Shown here in pieces: positions 36,422-49,630 of a stretch of DNA of 64,000 nt (position 1 is the stretch's first letter; every line of letters starts with the position of its first letter). The DNA comes from Adineta ricciae (Eukaryota; Rotifera; Eurotatoria; Adinetida; Adinetidae), in contig CAJNOJ010000035.1 in the NCBI GenBank assembly GCA_905250025.1, positions 248,001 to 312,000 on the forward strand, read 5' to 3'. A model generated the notes under the pieces. The model saw only the letters and a program-made list of their open reading frames with translations. It did no database searches and had not been told where the DNA came from. Position numbers and translations under genes: made by a program.

Positions 36422-36749
36422 TTCCCTAGCAGACAAAAATTTGCAAAAACGCGTTTAAACGTTCAGTCGGGAACCTCGACTGTAGGCTAAACACGGCAAA
36501 TAATAAAACGTCAAAAACGCCGTTGTTAACGTGTAATTCGCACTTTCAGAACGTTAAAACGCTACAGATCAGACATTTTCAGCGATTTAACGCATAGCTT
36601 TTCAAGTGTGTAAAAAGAGTCCGTTAAATCGCCGAAAATGTCTGATTTGTAGCGTTTTAACGTTTTATTGGTTGCCGTGTTTAGACCACAGTCGAGGTTC
36701 CCGACTGAACGTTTAAACGCGTTTTTGCAAATTTTTGTCTGCTAGGGAA
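36422..36749. mobile_element. 328-bp foldback (MITE-like) palindromic element
   Basis: Left arm 36422-36592 and right arm 36622-36749 are near-perfect inverted copies around a 29-nt centre. The outer end reads TTCCCTAGCAGACAAAAATT on one strand and the complement at the other end. The first ~60 bp pair almost perfectly, and the pairing continues with few mismatches to GCGATTTAACG next to the centre. The left arm carries 43 extra bases (36511-36553) flanked by ACG; without them both arms are 128 bp. It has no coding capacity and no clear target-site duplication. It could be a non-autonomous DNA transposon or a locally generated palindrome. Its transcript would fold into a long hairpin. Confidence 0.8.
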
Positions 36750-37674
36750 GTTTCGGATACATATTTAAGAACATATTAAAACCTACGTCATTAAGCATTG
36801 CCAGAAGTTGCATGACAATCACATGTTATTAGCTAATTGGCGTTTTCTCCTTCTAAAGTTTTCAATAAATTTAGATATTAAACTATTCATCATATTGATG
36901 ATATTCCCATGAAGTAGAACACTTGCGTATTTTTCAATTTCAATAGTTATTCTGTGCGATATTTTCATTATTAATAAGTAAACATCAGAAGTGTTCAAAC
37001 AACGCCCTAAATGTGAGTACATATGTATGATAGGAATTCTGCATTCAAGAACGAAGGCATTAGCTGAACTGTCAGAATTAATTGACAGTCTATCGATTAT
37101 CGACTTTGTTGTTTTAACATTCGTCTCAATGTTAAGAAAAGAGATCTCCTGCAGAGAGGTAAACAAAAGACTTCGTCGAGATGTGACTGCCATTAGTCGG
37201 GGACTATTTCGCGTCAACTTCTATCGATAATAAAACAAGTCATTTGCTTGCATTCAAAGTTTGCAATCGTTTATACTATTGACGAAGACCAGGCAAAAGA
37301 TATTATGTTGGTATACAGATAAAAAAAAAGAGACATCGACAAAAGACAAACATGTATATGTATATATGTATATATATAGTTGATGATGGAACACACAAGA
37401 TTAGAAGAGATTATTGATGAGAAGAAAGAAGGAACAAAAAAAAATCATTTGCGTTTGCTTTTTAGTTTAACGAAAAGAAACAACGTTTCTCTCACTTTCT
37501 CTGTATAATACTCAATGACACATACATCTAATAGAAGAAACCAATTCTCACAAAAGACGAAAAAGACCAAGTTAGTTAAATTGAAAAAGAAAAGAAAAGA
37601 TGCAAAGGAAAATTGTCTGTGTGTTTCTCTTTGGTATGAACACGACTCATTCGATTTGGTCGTTTGCTTTTGTT
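36750..37674. other. Intergenic, 0.9 kb
   Basis: Contains overlapping open frames on both strands (36819-37217 minus, 132 codons; 36991-37230 plus, 79 codons) without any domain. A TA-rich microsatellite lies near 37352-37378. The CDC42 3' UTR lies at the right edge. I would not call a gene here. Confidence 0.4.
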
Positions 37675-38830
<1,156 letters not shown>

Positions 38831-39691
38831 TATTGTGCTCGAAATGAATGAATAGAAACTTATTCGTTAGCGTTAACTTCTGTACACGTGCCTGAGTTGA
38901 AGGATGACAACAACAATGTTCGATCTGAGCAAGATAAGTAAATAAATAAACAAAACAAATGAATCTCTCCTGTCCACGGGATGGACGTCAAAGATGCACG
39001 AATTAGAGTGAAGATGCAATGTTTCAAGTGACCTCTATTGTTAGCACTGACTCAACAAGCGCTATAGTACTGTGCTCTCTATCGATCTACGCGCATGCCA
39101 TACAGAACAAATTCCATTCGAAAACTTCATGGCGAAGTGTCGGTGATTCTGACCAGTAAAAAAAGGCATACTTGAAGAAAAATTCATGTGAATTATACAG
39201 TATTACTCTACACGTATCTGTATCAATATATTAATCATAACAGATATCCTCGATTGCAAGCGTTAACAAAAGAACACCTTCTTAACGATAGCGACAGATA
39301 TTGATGCTATGAGTAAGAACATACATGAAATACGAGAGTAAGAAAAACTTGACATTGATCGCAATTCCTTTTCGTTCTCGTCTATATTCACATTCCGTCT
39401 CACTATGATTCAATGGTTAAAATGTTTTTGAACAATCGCTGTTCATCACTGCCATCTATAAAATAGTTCTATTATGGTTGATATGTAAGCGCCACTATCC
39501 TTGTTATATAAGTCGCATGACTGCACTTCTGAATATTGTCGAAACATTAATCGTCCAAAAAAGAATACACACTTCACTTATAAATCTGCACCATTGATGA
39601 TGACTAATTTCTTTTTGTTCTAGATAAAAACTCTGTGTTCTTTTTGTTTGTTCACAACTTCATTCTTCCGTTTACTTTCAGTTTGTTGAAC
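38831..39691. promoter_or_regulatory. Divergent promoter region of CDC42 and UBR genes
   Basis: 860 bp between two divergent start codons with no convincing frame. TTTACTTTCAG ends at about 39681, ten bases before the UBR ATG, and looks like a 3' splice site for a leader or a 5' UTR intron. Confidence 0.45.
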
Positions 39692-42600
39692 ATGGATGAT
39701 GATGATTCAATCGATTTGTCCGATACCGATGAATTCATGCTTGATATTGAAATAAATCCTGCTAATATTCAAGACGTTATCAACATGGCTTCAGCTGACG
39801 ATGATAGTAATAGTAAGTTACCAGCAGTCACCACTACTACTGACCTAGCACCGATTTCGGATGAACTACTGAATTTCGATGGAAATAAATTTGGTGAAGA
39901 ATTACTTCAGAAAGCTGATTTAGAAAAGGTCTTATCTGAACATTGGAAAACTTTTGTGCCGCAATGTTATGTTTATCATACGCAATTGATCAAAGGTGTC
40001 AACGAACTGCGTGCACAAGATATTCTTTTTCGGCCATTAAATATTTATTTATATGGAACATTGAAAATTGATGAAGCCATAGAGAAAATTCGATCATTCA
40101 ATAAACCATCCACTGTTTGTGGGCATCTGTTTAAAGCCGAAGAACCGACGTACTTTTGTCGAGATTGTTGCGTCGATCCAACATGTGTCTTATGTACAGA
40201 TTGTTTCCTTCAAAGTGAACATCGAAAACATCGATATAAAGTACTGACGTGTGCTTTTGATTGCTCGAAAAAACCTTTGTTTGTTCTAGATGAATGTTTC
40301 TGCGGGTGGAGGCTACTGTGATTGTGGAGATAGCGAAGCTTGGAAACAACATGTACATTGCAATATACATTTACCACGTGGAGATAATAGCGAATCGCCT
40401 GATGATGTACTGAATCGTTTACCAGCTGAGCTTCGTCAACGTGCAAAAAATTTATTTGGAATTTTACTTCGTTTTATTATAAAACTACTTTTTACTGAAA
40501 ACTATCAAGACATACCAGCGGAACTAAAGAATGAGTATGTGTGCTCGTTTTTGTTGTCAACGATCGAATGAAATTGATTGTATTTAGGTATTGGGATGGT
40601 GATCACGAACGATATGCAACGATGTTGTTTAACGATGAAGTTCATACTTATGACCAAGTAATCAATGTTCTAAACCGTGCAATACAGTGTTCAAAACAAG
40701 AAGGTCACGAATTTGCGTCACTAGTTGATCGCGAAGGTCGTACAGTGATTCGAATAGGCACAATGGAACAATGTCGTGAAGCGCAACAGACAATTCGTAC
40801 GCGCACTGCCGAGAATCCATTGAAATGTGAAATCTATCCCAGTTCATTTATTTCACTACAATATTTTGCCCAGAAACTTCTAACTTATCTTCAAGATACG
40901 ATCGCGATCTCGGATGGCTTCCGACGCATATTTTGTGAATGTGAAATGGAACGCGATGAGCAGCACAACATCGTTGTTACCGAAAAAGTTCTACTAGGAG
41001 AAAAATTCATTTGGAAAAGCGCCAGATCAGCATTGCATAAAATATTCATCAACAGGTAAAAACGGCTCTATCCATATAAGCAGATCTCCTCATGTATTTT
41101 CTAGCTTTTTTATGGATGCTGACTGGAAGAAAACATTTGCAATCCTATATATGAAAGTAAGACTAGCAGGATGATTGGAATACGCAATATGAGTAGCAAA
41201 ACTAGAGAAGATCTCGTCAAATAAACAAAGCTGTTTGGATAAGTGAAGAAAAGACGAGCAGATGACTTTTCTACGCTACTCGTATTGCGTCATAACTGTC
41301 TATCCGACGAGGAAAAACGACGATCTACTAACATCTTACCGATGTTTTAGAATTATGCGACAGTTTGGCGAAATTTTGTCAAGGATCCCGACGAATATGT
41401 TTCATTTACCGATCTTTCTGTTCAAATATACACTGTACCAACTTTGGTAAACACTTGATTCATTCTAAAAAGCTTGTCAGCGCAGCCCCTTTGGGGCTAA
41501 AATGTGGAACTCACATGCTTGTATTTGGAAAACGAGATTACGGATCAGAATAAAATACTTAAGGAGTAAGCTCACTTTAAGATCATCGCTCTCAGGGTGG
41601 TAGCATTTCTAGTAGTCACGAAGGATATAAGCAGTTGATTCAATTGAAGAATCAAATATACAATTGACTGTCCTTAGTTTAATATAGAAATATTCGGTCA
41701 GAATTATTTAGAATTCCCGACAAGGTGAGATTTTTCTGAGTTAAGTGCATGTTGGGCCATTTTCGCATAATTTAAATAATACGGAGTAAGGTCCAAACAG
41801 CACGGCAAAAAATAACGAATCTGCATTTGAAATGCAAATATTTTTACTTGAATAGTAAATAATAGAAATTTGAGTACGCTGATAACATTTTTCTATGTTC
41901 CATAGCTCTAATACTCTACAATGCTAATACTTCTATAGGTCATACGGCTACAATAATCGCTGCAGTGTCTGCACCTTGTGTAGCGCCTGTAGGGCTGAGC
42001 GTGTATAGCTCCTGTCGCCCTTGTACTCCATGACCCCGTAGCGGTTAACCCTGCCGCCCTCGCACCCTGTGACCCCGTAGCGGCTTGCGGCCCATTGGGG
42101 GGGGGGGGTCCAAAGATCCTCGATATAGAACTTACACTCACTAGTTTTCTTCGAAAAATAATGTGAGTTCCACAAAAAAGCACGTTGTAAACATAGAACT
42201 TTGCGTTTTTCCTCGTCGGACACAGCTTTCGAATCCATTCGTTCGCTCTAATCATCTCATTTGTAGTGTTATCCAAATCTTGTCCGACAATATCGTACTG
42301 ACTCTACCACCATTTTTCGTAATAATTGTTTCTTGAAACTATCGGTTCAACTATTGACGACTCAAAGTCTTGTAAGAAAATCTGTTGATGTTTACAACGT
42401 GCTTGAAAGCATTGGTGATCGTAGTTGAATTCGAAATACAACGATATTTTTCTTTAGGCGAGATATTTGATATCTTCACATAATGCATTTCAAACAATAG
42501 TAGATGCATTCCTTGAGTATTGCCAGTCGAAACTTGAAAATGGTCGACTGATCTTTTCAAGAGGAGCGAATACAATTCTACAACATGAGTTTCGGCGTGC

Positions 42601-45600
42601 TCAATCAATTCTTTATGATTTAAGGTATTATTTTCATACGAGACAATCCATCATCTACAAAATCGCGTGATTGGATTTCTAGGTACCTATTAGGTGTTAT
42701 TCCTGATCAATACACAGCTGAACTACGCGAAAATTTTATCAATGGTTTTCGAGCGTTTCTTCAGTTGTTAAAATTTATGCACGTAAATAATTGAAAACTG
42801 TGTTTGTTATTTCGTTTCTTTCTAAACTGAATCATCATCTAGGGTATGGACAAAGTGACACGGCAAGTCGGCCAGCACATCGAATTCGATCCAGAATGGG
42901 AAACTGCGTTCAATTTAGTCATTAAAACGCAAGCAGTTATCGCATCGATATTGGATTGGTGTTCCTCTGATGTAAACGAAGACTTGATGATTTTCTCAGT
43001 TGACCTTGACGTTGAATTCTAGGCCGAATTGTTACTTCGTACATATGAAGTAGCTGGTTCAGTTTTAGGCGAGATAGAAAGGACAACTGACATTTCACAT
43101 TTGATTAAAGATAAAAACAATTCACTAATTGTGAAAACATCTGTACATGATCTCAAAGTCGACTGTTTTGCATATGATGTAGCTAAAGATCCTATCACAG
43201 TGCACATACCGGTTGTTAGACTCTTTGTTGGTAAGAGTTTTGTCACTATGTAGCTCACTTTTGACCATTTCATTTAGCTTTGCATGCTCATCTACAAAAA
43301 TATGCAGATACAATGGCAACATTTACTACTATAGTGAGTATCGATCTAAAACGTTCAGCATGTTTGTTCTGATTGCGGAATTTTAGTGCGAAAAATACAA
43401 AGTACATTCATGTTTTGTCTACGAAGAGTCCTTACGAATTCAAGTGTTGAGTGCTCAACATGAGGCCGGTCTTTGGAAGCGTAACGGTCACTCATTGTCA
43501 AATCAAGTAAGACGAATGCAGTGATCTACTTTGAAAATTTCATATGGTTCTGTTAGATTTATTACTATTCAAATGTCAAATGCCGAAAAGAAATGTATGA
43601 TAGAGACATACTTGCCTTACAAGTTGGTGCTTCACTGACGCCAGCCGATACGTTTTTGGTTCAATTACTTCATAAATTCAATCTATTGGAATGGGTTCGG
43701 TAAGAATTCTTTTCACGAGAAGCTCGATACAATTGACGATGGAATTTTAGCTCTCCGGAGAATGGCCATTCGTCCGATACAGAATCGAAAATCAAAGAAA
43801 AGGTGCGAATTATGGAAGAATTTCTTTACCTTCTGCTTGTTATCGTCGGCGAACGATATGAGCCAGGTGTTGGTAAAATAACGCGTGACCAAAAGCTGAC
43901 ACGAGAAGTTATTCATCAGTTATGTATTTCACCCATGGCACATTCAGAGTTAATACGAGGCTTACAAGACTCTGGACAATTAGAAACAGTATGTATTCTG
44001 CATACCGACGCTCCTTGATGAGACTCATTCTTGCATTGTAGGGATCAGGCGATCTAGAAAGCATATTGAAAGAAGTAGCAGATTTTAGGTAAGCAAAAGT
44101 CATTCTTATTGAACGTTTCCTACATTCATTTCGTAGACGTGGTAATGCAACGAAAGGAAACTATGAATTGAAAGCGAGTCGATTGTCCGAATATAATCCA
44201 TTCTACTACCACTATACAAAAGCCGATCAATGCAAAGTAAGAATTTTCGATCTTTTCTTTCGTTCGTTTATACAACAAGAATTATCTTAGTCTGAAGAGT
44301 ACGTAATCAAACGTCGAAAGTTGATCGATGATGGCAATCCAACAACGCTACTTCCTCCTTGTCCACCATTATTTTCCGAAGCATTTCGGCCAATAGTTCA
44401 CCTTCTTGACTGTGATATATTTCTGACGTTACTTAAAGCGTGTCTCTATCGATCAACAGATTCGAAAGCTCAGCTATGGTCTGAAGCTATTCTAAATCGC
44501 GTAAGACAAGTGTTGAAACGTTCGAATAGAAAGAGAACTTGAACTGCTCATTACTCTAGGCATTACATCTGATTATATTTGCTTTTTATGAACAAGAACG
44601 TGAACCGAACTTTCAATTTTATTCTAAATGTCAAAAATGTGAACTCAATAAGCTATTTAGTCAATTACATCTTCATATGCCAAGCAAAGCTGAAATCTGC
44701 AAAGAATTGATTAATCATATCAATAAAGTTTGTACTCATACTGAATCCATCCTTATCTATGCGTGCATTTCTTTTCTCAGCTTTTTGGAAAATTTAATGA
44801 AACCAACGAACAAACCATGGGATCATCAACAATCAGTACCCTCCAAGAAACCGAAGATTTATCCAAACGTGCTCACCGTAAACGCAAAGATCTAGCAGCA
44901 CAAAAACGTGCTAAGATCATTGCACATATGACTGAATTACAAAAGAATTTTATGGAAAAAAATCTCTCGCTATGTGGTGAAAGTATAGACGAACAGCAAT
45001 CACCGGATCAACAGATTTTTTCCACATCTCCAGATACGATACCAAAATTTGAACCGATGCTTGTCGATGATACACATCCAACTATGCAATCATGCTTAGG
45101 AACATATGATACCGATGGATCACAACCAAGCAAACACTCAATAACATGTATTTTCTGTCAGGAAATCAGCGATGTCAAATTGAATGCTCAAGCTATCGTC
45201 TTACCAGCTTACGTACAAAAGTTTGTATTTTGATACTAATTCCACTTATTCGAATAAGTTCTTTTGGTATTTTAGCTCAAGAGTCTTATCGAAAAATCGA
45301 TCAAGACGAATCGAAAATTGGGACGCATTTGATTCGACATTCATGTCCAATGATCTTCATTGGGGTGTACATGTTTCATCATGCGGCCATGCTATTCATG
45401 CTTCATGTTGGACGAAGTAAGTTTAAATCATCAAATGACTTTATCCTACGTCTTGGTTTAGGTATCATAACTCGATAACATCTCAGGATCATCGCCGAGC
45501 ATTACGTATACGTGGTTCGGCAAACTACGATACTGACCGCAATGAATTTCTTTGTCCACTATGTCAAACTTTAAGTAATACAATCATCCCAGTTCTCCCA

Positions 45601-47681
45601 GCATTACGTACCTTTGCCCGCGAAAGGAAAGTAGCACAAATATCCTTCAGCGAATGGCTAGATGGACTAGAAAAAGCATTGAATGGTAGCATTGAATCTC
45701 GATATGAAATTGAAACACATGAAGAACAATTGTTTTTCAATCCATGTCCATTGACATCAATTACGAAAATGATGGCTGAACGTGCTGCGCAAAACTTCCA
45801 ATTACTATTCGGTTTTCCAGGAGATTCAAGGTAATCGATAACCATTTCTTTTCGAACGAATACTTATCTCTATAAATACTGTTAGAGTTCAAGATTTCTC
45901 TGACAGTATTCGTGAACGTTTATTCAATTTTGCTAATAATGTTTATGTGGTAAGCAACTACTTCTTTTCCACTTCTATTTTTCTCATATTTTCGATCGAT
46001 TTCAGTTTGGATTGAATGTTGATCTCGATGATGAAAATGATCGTGTGCCATTGATCGTTTGGACAGCTTGTGCCTATACAATTCAATCAATAGAACAAGT
46101 TCTTCGCATCGATTCGAAATCAATCTTTTCTCAATTATCCATCCGACAAAGTGAACTGATCAATTCTTTGACGAAAGTTGCTGCTGTTTATGGCTTATTA
46201 AACGATAGTGAAAAAATACGCAAACATTGCTTGAAATTATTATCAGGTAGCAATTGTCACCGGTTCCGAACAAACGAAACAATCGCTTTCATTTCTTCAT
46301 AGTGCTTCTTCTCTCGCGAACAACCATTCAAATTCCATCGTTAGCCGAGATTGATCTATTTCATTTATTGATTTCGCTTTGTTTTACTCTGCCAATACTA
46401 TTCGCCTCGAAAGAGGTTTCTCCGTCATTAACGCATGTTCCTACTGGAAATCTCAATGATCTCTATCTGATGAGATTGATTGCCATGGCTCATTGCGTAC
46501 AAATTCTCTCAAGTCAAGGATTCTTATACGAAGACAGTACGAATCGATTCGAAAAAGTAAAATTTGTTCAGCGTTTCTCTTATAGAAGAGGATATTCCTC
46601 AACAAAAGACAAAAACGAAAGCCAACGATGAAGCAGAGATGCAAACTATTCAAGCATTAGTAGAAAAAATTGCCAAGACTCAAATGTAAAATTTCTCTAA
46701 CAATATTTGCATGAATCTAATTCTTGAATGTTTAGATCGACATCATCATCTACTCAAATCTTATCACCAGAACGTATTCGTAACAAACTCAAACAATCGC
46801 TACTCCCACTGCTTCGTTGTTCAGCACTTTTCTATCACCAAATCACTGGAACTGCATGGCCAGCAGAGACCGTAGATTTCGATGAATATTCTGCTATTTG
46901 TCAATATCTTGGTCTACCGACAAGTTTATCTGAATTATTGAATACAGACAACGAACGATGTGTCAACGATTTAATCAATAGTTGGATTTCAAATTTGTCT
47001 ACTGGCAAATCATTGGTTAAGTATCCGATCTCAATCAATGAATTACATCCATTACCAAAGGAATATATCGATCTAATGAATCAAGTATCTCACGGGTATG
47101 AAAAAATCTCGCTCGATTACCGTAAAGTTCCATTCGTTTGATATTTAGTGTTGCGCCATATAAATATGCCCGCGATGAAATACGTTCACCGTGCATATGT
47201 CTGATTTGTGGCGATGTTGTTGTTCGATCATCGTCAACAAATGCGCCCAGTCCTCCAACGGCAAATGGAAATATTTACTCATTACTCAATCCTGATCAAA
47301 CAGCTGGCCCGTGTAATCTTCACACACAACAATGCTGTGGAACAGTTGGACTCTATTTGCGAGTGAAAGAATGTTCGTTACTCTTGTTGAATATCAATAA
47401 CGATGGACGAATCAACAAAACACGTGGAACTTTTATGCCCGCCCCGTATTTGGATGACTATGGTGAAACAGATCAAAATCTCAGGTAGAACGCAAGGGAA
47501 ATTTTGACCGGCATAAAATAAAGCGAGATTTACTTTTAGACGTGGTAATCCTTTGCATTTGTGTGAAGAACGATATCGTGCATTGCATCGACGATGGTTG
47601 GGACATACGATTCCTGAAGATATATCGCGAAATATAGAAGTCAATACATCGATCTATGGACAGAATTGGATTCAATTTTAA
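39692..47681 (+). CDS. UBR1: UBR1/UBR2-type E3 ubiquitin ligase (N-recognin)
   Basis: Very large multi-exon gene. The start is the methionine of MDDDDSIDLSDTDEF, because an acceptor-like TTTCAG precedes it; an ATG 57 nt earlier lies before that site. The UBR box is CGHLFKAEEPTYFCRDC, then VLCTDCFLQSEHRKHRYK, then after an intron GGGYCDCGDSEAWK, with the Cys/His ligands that bind N-degrons. The ClpS-like region follows (YATMLFNDEVHTYDQVINVL). A RING-H2 is encoded around 45140-45570 (TCIFCQEISD; HVSSCGHAIHASCW; FLCPLCQTLS). The C-terminal cap ends GNPLHLCEERYRALHRRW to NWIQF. The enzyme ubiquitinates proteins with destabilising N-termini, with a UBE2A/B-class E2. UBR1 and UBR2 cannot be separated here. 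The exon 41351-41446 (32 aa) is surrounded by unusual inverted repeats. Confidence 0.95.
41182..41290. repeat. Inverted repeat in a UBR intron
   Basis: ACGCAATATGAGTAGC at 41182-41197 pairs with GCTACTCGTATTGCGT at 41275-41290 (15 of 16), inside the 194-nt intron 41157-41350. Confidence 0.75.
41303..42220. repeat. Inverted repeats flanking a 32-aa UBR exon
   Basis: TCCGACGAGGAAAAACG (41303-41319, upstream intron) occurs in reverse complement at 42204-42220 (downstream intron). TGTGGAACTCACAT (41503-41516) occurs in reverse complement at 42161-42174. The order is conserved on the opposite strand, so the two ends look like diverged inverted copies. Between them lie the exon 41351-41446, a GC-rich patch, a G-run near 42100 and a two-copy 39-bp tandem repeat. 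Confidence 0.7.
42011..42088. repeat. Two-copy 39-bp GC-rich tandem repeat in a UBR intron
   Basis: Units starting at 42011 (CCTGTCGCCCTTGTACTCCA) and 42050 (CCTGCCGCCCTCGCACCCTG) both continue into TGACCCCGTAGCGG. The GC content is far above the surrounding sequence. A run of about 11 G follows near 42098-42108. Confidence 0.8.
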
Positions 47682-48002
47682 ACAAAAGAAACCTACACAC
47701 TAGACAATCCTTTCACTTTGTGTTACCTTTTTGCTTTACTATCTCATTCTGGAAGAACATTAATTCTTACAAAAAACTGAATATGTGTTGTCTTTTTTTT
47801 TTACGATCTATGAATTACTCAGCAACGTTTTTTTTCTCATAACACAAACGACATTGAATATATAAGCAAGGAGTTTTAATCACAAAAGTTTTTGAATACG
47901 TTTCCTCGCATATTGAAGGATGATAACAAATATCTGACAAGAGAACGAAGGGTGTCTATCTCAAGGCTCGAATAGAACAAGTTTCATTGTGATTTCTATA
48001 GA
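47682..48002. other. UBR 3' flank, no gene seen
   Basis: About 320 bp, AT-rich with oligo-T. An acceptor-like TTTCTATAG ends just before 48002. Confidence 0.45.
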
Positions 48003-48161
48003 ATGGTCAATGCGCGAACGCATGTGACCGCGGAACAAATTATCCACTCGAGAAAGCTCGATTTGAACTTTTCGCAGGCGTCAACACAAGCGATGTGCAA
48101 TGCTTGCATCTCAGCCTGGAGCATTCACGTTGGTGATCGTGAATGCATCCGTGGCAGGTAA
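48003..48161 (+). CDS. Candidate 52-aa Cys-containing ORF, function unknown
   Basis: ATG-to-TAA frame of 52 codons, directly behind an acceptor-like GATTTCTATAG. It starts MVNARTHVTAEQIIHSR and ends IHVGDRECIRGR, with a CNAC motif in the middle. GC content is clearly higher than in the surrounding intergenic DNA. The frame also contains an internal acceptor-like TTTTCGCAG and a strong donor CAG|GTAAGT overlapping its stop, so it could be one or two exons of a longer transcript. A 60-codon frame on the other strand overlaps it. I recognise no family. The splice-like borders and the composition are the only support. Confidence 0.3.
   Translation: MVNARTHVTAEQIIHSRKLDLNFSQASTQAMCNACISAWSIHVGDRECIRGR
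48121..48146. repeat. Perfect 9-bp inverted repeat
   Basis: GCATTCACG at 48121-48129 and CGTGAATGC at 48138-48146 with an 8-nt loop, inside the small GC-rich island downstream of UBR. Confidence 0.7.
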
Positions 48162-48327
48162 GTATGCCTGTTGAAATGTCATCCATTCGCATATATGCTT
48201 TCCTTATTCTCATAAATTGCATAGTAGAGTAGCGAAGCGGACGAGAAGAAACGATGACTCATCAATCGTCGACTTTCATAAGTTAGTTTATTTTAAAAAA
48301 GAGTTTACAGTTTAGGATGAAATGGTC

Positions 48328-49630
48328 TCATAAATTGATTCGTTCTCCTTTCACAAGTCGGCTTTTGACTCTCCAAACATCCTAAATAGCAAGGAAAGAG
48401 ATATACCAATCGATTCTTTGTTCATCTTACTTCAAAACGAGCATCTTCGACGCCTGTGCGTTTTCGAAATATTGCTGTGACCTCCTTCGAAATCAAATCT
48501 TGCACATCACCGCAATCCACATATTCGCAGCCAGAATCAGCATAATGACATGAAATAGCCTAGATGGAAAAACAAATCGCTTTATTTTCCATCTGAGAAT
48601 ACTATATTATCATTTGTACTTTTCGAAAGCCTTCTGTTCGATTCGTTCCGCTACCGTGAATTAACAATGGATGAAAGAAAACAGTATCACCTGTCCACAT
48701 TTCCAAGTGAATACGTTCAGCATTGGGATCAAATTTTTGGATTCCATGATACATTTTATTCACACCACCCTATATGTAATGTAAAACTTTGCCGTGAAGA
48801 AACAGACAAAAAGAGACTTCTTTTCTTTCTCGCTTACTTCCCATTTCGGGTATCCATGTTCTATAAGTTCACCTTTGTGCGTGCCTGGCAGAACGACCAG
48901 ACAGCCGTTTCCGCGGTGAATATGTTCCATTGCTGTCCATGCACAAACAATTCGATCAGCAGGTCGAAATGGAAAATAGTATAGATCTTGATGAAGTGGG
49001 TGACGCGATGTTTGAGTACCCGGATCAGGTGGTTTATTAATCAACTAAACAAAATCAATACGATGCTCATCTATCTACCAGCTTTCTTTTTACCATTGTA
49101 TGCATTGCCATGATATTTGGACCAGTGAAACTTTCAACGTATTGAATAATTTCCGGAAGGCAACAGTATTTAAACAATTCGTCATCCAATGTAAAATCTT
49201 GAATTTTAGTTATTGCCTTTTCACCATCGGCAAATTCCGATTTCGCAATTGCGATATCTTTCATGATTGTCATACCAAATGTTTCAACTTTGCCTGTGCA
49301 AACATCTTGGAAACGTTTTCTAAACAGAGATGCAGTACAAACCATATAGATATTCATACGAAATTTTACACACCGGAATCGTTCGAGTGCTTCCGGCGTT
49401 ACTAAATTTCGAATAACAATAAAACCATTCTTTTCATAGAAATCACGTTGCTCATTGGTTAATGCTCCATTTTCTAATGTGAAACGGTATTCAGCACGTG
49501 CCGGTTCGTTTTTCTGAAACACATTCAATCTCATCAATAAAAACTTAGTCTTCATACATTCCGACTGACTTACATATTGGGTACTCAGTCGAATATGTCG
49601 ACCAATTGTTTCCAAACGTTGGGCCGACAT
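48328..49630 (-). CDS. PHYH: Phytanoyl-CoA 2-hydroxylase (peroxisomal)
   Basis: Five or six exons, about 330 aa. The start is the ATG at 49630 ([15 protein letters not shown]), because RLETIGRHI is a PTS2-type peroxisomal signal (human PHYH: RLQIVLGHL). A further ATG 30 nt upstream would add only hydrophobic residues. Family landmarks: [54 protein letters not shown] with the His-X-Asp iron ligands, [31 protein letters not shown] with the distal His and its following 2-oxoglutarate-binding region, and the terminal [10 protein letters not shown]. The enzyme is an Fe(II)/2-oxoglutarate dioxygenase that hydroxylates phytanoyl-CoA at carbon 2 to start alpha-oxidation of branched-chain fatty acids. 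An intron lies between AMHTM and LINKPPD. It is divergent to the Sidekick gene. The identification is near certain. Confidence 0.97.

Noticed and set aside
36819-37230. 132-codon minus and 79-codon plus overlapping frames
   Set aside because: No domain, mutually overlapping, and adjacent to a repeat. Not called without transcript support.
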